DNA of 8,338 nt. It comes from an uncultured bacterium. Its GTDB lineage: Bacteria; Bacillota; Clostridia; Oscillospirales; Acutalibacteraceae. Positions 6,715 to 8,338 of the stretch are shown piece after piece. Position numbers and translations under genes: made by a program. The stretch covers positions 1 to 8,338 of the forward strand of contig CAJMOI010000081.1 of NCBI GenBank assembly GCA_905215105.1, in the 5' to 3' direction. The notes under the pieces are model-generated. The model searched no databases. It saw only the letters and a list, made by a program, of their open reading frames with translations, and was not told where the DNA came from. The number at the start of each line of letters is the position of its first letter. Position 1 is the stretch's first letter.

Positions 6715-7911
6715 TCAATTGGACGCTTTGAAGTTATAGACCGGGCGAACTCGTTCCAGAATTTGAACAGTGGGTTCAATCTGCGATGTGATTTCCTCCA
6801 TGCTCTTATAGGCCATGGGCGACTCGTCCAGCGTTTCCTTCCGGACACAGGTGGTATAGATTCCCTGCATCTGCTTGCGGAATTCCTCCATAGTGAGGGA
6901 AGCGCGGGCCTTTGTCCGGCTCATCAGCCGTCCAGCCCCATGGGGTGCGGAAAAATTCCAGTCCGGATTGCCTTTTCCCAGACAAATCAGGCTGCCGTCG
7001 CGCATATTGATGGGGATCAGCAGTTTTTGACCCTTTTCCGCGGACACTGCGCCTTTTCGGAGAATCATTTTTTCCAAATCAATATAATTGTGGACAGTCG
7101 TAAAGGATTCCTCGACTTCCAGCCCCAGCTCTTCCAGAATGATCTGCACCATAGCTTTTCGGTTAAGATCCGCGAATTGCTGTGTAATCTCCATATCGTG
7201 GAGGTACTTATAAAAATTCCCCTCTTCTACCCAGATCAGTTCCGGCGGGAACTCCGAAATCGCCCGCCGCTCGTCCAGAACGGCCTGAATTTCCCGCTGG
7301 CGTCCCTGTGCTTTCATATCGGCAATCAATTCACTGGTCAGGCCGGAGGCTTTTCGATAGAACGCCTTCTGCCCCTCATTCTGATAGTATTTGGCAACCT
7401 GCACGCCCAGATGACGGCTTCCGGAGTGTACCACCAGATAGAGCGCGCCGGTACTGTCCTGATCCACTTCGATAAAGTGGTTGCCGCCGCCCAGAGTTCC
7501 GATACTCTGACGGGCCCGCTGTATGTTTACATGATCGGCACAATAGAGCTGTTCCAGCGGAACTTCTGCCTGACATGCCAGTGGAAGCCGTCTGATTTTC
7601 ATACCGCTTGGAATTTTCTGCCGGATAACTTCGTCCAGCTTTTGAAAATGCAGCTGTTTTTGCCGCAGTCGGACGGTTTCCATCCCGCAGCCGATATCCA
7701 CTCCCACCATATTGGGGATGATACGGTCCTGAATGGTCACGGTTGTACCGATGGTGCAGCCCTTGCCTGCATGGACATCCGGCATAATGCGGATGGTGCT
7801 TTCCCGGAAGGCCTCCAGATCACAGAGCCGCTGAATTTGTTCCGCCGCTTCCGGTTCCAGCGTTTCACAGTAACACCGGGCCGTGTTGCAGGTTCCCTGA
7901 ATTTCTATCAT
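6715..7911 (-). CDS. rtcB: RtcB RNA-splicing ligase
   Basis: This 398-residue protein is a full-length RtcB, the GTP- and manganese-dependent ligase that joins RNA 2',3'-cyclic phosphate or 3'-phosphate ends to 5'-OH ends. All key residues of the family are present: MPDVHAGKGCTIGTT (43-57), D72 and C75 in GVDIGCGM, H145 in LGGGNHFIE, H162 in VVHSGSRHLG, H274 in TTVHNYID, and H324 in SAPHGAGRLMSRTKA, the last equivalent to the histidine that is guanylylated (H337 in the E. coli enzyme). The length is that of bacterial RtcB (E. coli 408). The start is ATG 7911 with AAAGGAG (7927-7921) nine bases upstream. It lies in an operon between the slipin gene, 58 bases upstream, and the RlaP gene, 20 bases downstream. 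No archease, RtcA or RtcR is in the window. Identification is secure; the natural RNA substrate is unknown. Confidence 0.97.
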   Translation of the reverse strand: MIEIQGTCNTARCYCETLEPEAAEQIQRLCDLEAFRESTIRIMPDVHAGKGCTIGTTVTIQDRIIPNMVGVDIGCGMETVRLRQKQLHFQKLDEVIRQKIPSGMKIRRLPLACQAEVPLEQLYCADHVNIQRARQSIGTLGGGNHFIEVDQDSTGALYLVVHSGSRHLGVQVAKYYQNEGQKAFYRKASGLTSELIADMKAQGRQREIQAVLDERRAISEFPPELIWVEEGNFYKYLHDMEITQQFADLNRKAMVQIILEELGLEVEESFTTVHNYIDLEKMILRKGAVSAEKGQKLLIPINMRDGSLICLGKGNPDWNFSAPHGAGRLMSRTKARASLTMEEFRKQMQGIYTTCVRKETLDESPMAYKSMEEITSQIEPTVQILERVRPVYNFKASN

Positions 7912-7929
7912 AACAAATCTCTCCTTTCT

Positions 7930-7954
7930 CCGCCGCAGCCAATCACTGCGGCGG
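7930..7954 (-). other. GC-rich hairpin immediately upstream of the rtcB ribosome site
   Basis: CCGCCGCAG and CTGCGGCGG form a perfect nine-pair stem with a seven-base loop, in the 58-base gap between the slipin and rtcB genes. On the mRNA strand it is preceded by AAAAAATA and followed after two bases by the rtcB SD, AAAGGAG. No U-tract follows in the sense direction, so it is not a terminator of the operon. On the opposite strand it is followed by TATTTTTTG and would look like an intrinsic terminator for antisense transcripts. It may stabilise or mark a processing point in the mRNA. Confidence 0.65.
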
Positions 7955-7969
7955 TATTTTTTGCTTTCT

Positions 7970-8338
7970 TTACGATGCCTGCCGGGTCAAAAGCGCCATC
8001 AGCTGGGAAAGAGCGTCTCCGCTTCCGCCGAGATTGATATTCCCCACTTTTTCACAGATGCGCTCCATATATTCCAGCTCCTTGAGCTTATACAGCGTCT
8101 GGTTTTCTTCCATCAGTCGGGCAGTGTTCAGCAGGGAGCGGGTGGAGGCGATTTCTTCCCGGCGGGTGATGACGTTGGCCTGTGCCCGCTTCTCCGCCAG
8201 CAGCACTGTATTCATAATCTCGCGGACTTCTCCCGGCAGAATGAGATCCTTCACGCCGGCGTCTGTGATTTCCACAAACAGATCCTTTTCCCGGGCTTTC
8301 AGCCGTTCCAGCACAAAGGCGGAAATTTCCGCTTTTGC
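7970..8338 (-). CDS. Slipin/SPFH (band 7) family protein, C-terminal part
   Basis: The frame is open from the right window edge to TAA at 7972-7970, giving the last 122 residues; the N-terminus with the membrane anchor and most of the SPFH domain is outside. Visible features are the end of the SPFH domain (EITDAGVKDLILPGEVREIM) and the typical slipin helical segment: LLAEKRAQANVITRREEIAS, then TRSLLNTARLMEENQTLYKL and KELEYMERICEKVG, followed by a short glycine-rich tail. This tail with TARLMEEN and LKELE is characteristic of slipins encoded beside RtcB. Slipins oligomerise on the inner membrane as scaffolds, so this protein may localise the RNA-repair enzymes or respond to envelope stress; that role is inference. 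A GTG at 8314 is internal, not the start, since family sequence (AKAEISAF) precedes it. It is the first operon gene seen here; the promoter is outside the window. Confidence 0.88.
   Translation of the reverse strand, partial: AKAEISAFVLERLKAREKDLFVEITDAGVKDLILPGEVREIMNTVLLAEKRAQANVITRREEIASTRSLLNTARLMEENQTLYKLKELEYMERICEKVGNINLGGSGDALSQLMALLTRQAS

Noticed and set aside
6763..8037. 424-codon open frame on the plus strand opposite rtcB
   Set aside because: It is an in-register shadow of rtcB, which has all catalytic residues on the minus strand; no ribosome site or family signature is visible on plus.

Overview
The window carries five genes or gene parts of clear family plus one amber-interrupted gene, and no rRNA, tRNA, CRISPR array or insertion sequence that I can see. 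The moderately GC-rich coding DNA, AT-rich promoter regions, strong AAAGGAG-type Shine-Dalgarno (SD) sequences, a GH38 mannosidase, a URO-D-like protein and a slipin/RtcB/RlaP set together suggest a Clostridia-type Firmicute, perhaps a gut Oscillospirales member. That assignment is inference from style and gene content, not from a marker gene.

Layout, left to right. (1) Positions 1-432, minus strand: N-terminal part of a family 2 glycosyltransferase (DPM1/GtrB type), running off the left edge. (2) 433-756: a 324-base divergent intergenic region with a sigma70-type promoter for the glycosyltransferase (TTGAAG-17-TATACT) and a weaker extended -10 promoter for the rightward gene. (3) 757-3879, plus: a 1040-residue cytosolic GH38 alpha-mannosidase with all catalytic and metal residues. 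(4) 3905-3965: a long hairpin with T-tracts on both sides, serving as a shared terminator. (5) 3977-4843, minus: an AraC-family regulator with an N-terminal cupin, starting at GTG. (6) 4844-4937: a divergent promoter region centred on a perfect 16-bp palindrome that holds the -10 boxes for both strands. (7) 4938-5933, plus: a URO-D-like protein gene interrupted by one in-frame TAG at 5775-5777; the frame continues with well-conserved family sequence to a TAA at 5931-5933. (8) 5939-8338, minus: an operon read from the right edge as slipin/SPFH protein (C-terminal part), RtcB RNA ligase, and a YcgL/RlaP-type nucleotidyltransferase.

How the genes work together. The right-hand operon is a compact RNA-repair cassette: RtcB seals 2',3'-cyclic phosphate (or 3'-phosphate) ends to 5'-OH ends, RlaP is a predicted polymerase-beta-fold nucleotidyltransferase, and the slipin would tie the activity to a membrane. 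The central AraC regulator is divergent from the URO-D-like gene and probably controls it and itself through the shared palindrome. The mannosidase and the glycosyltransferase look like independent carbohydrate-metabolism genes with their own promoters.

The two most interesting items are the amber codon in an otherwise intact URO-D-like gene, in a window where no gene ends in TAG, and the slipin-RtcB-RlaP cassette with a GC-rich hairpin placed two bases upstream of the rtcB SD.
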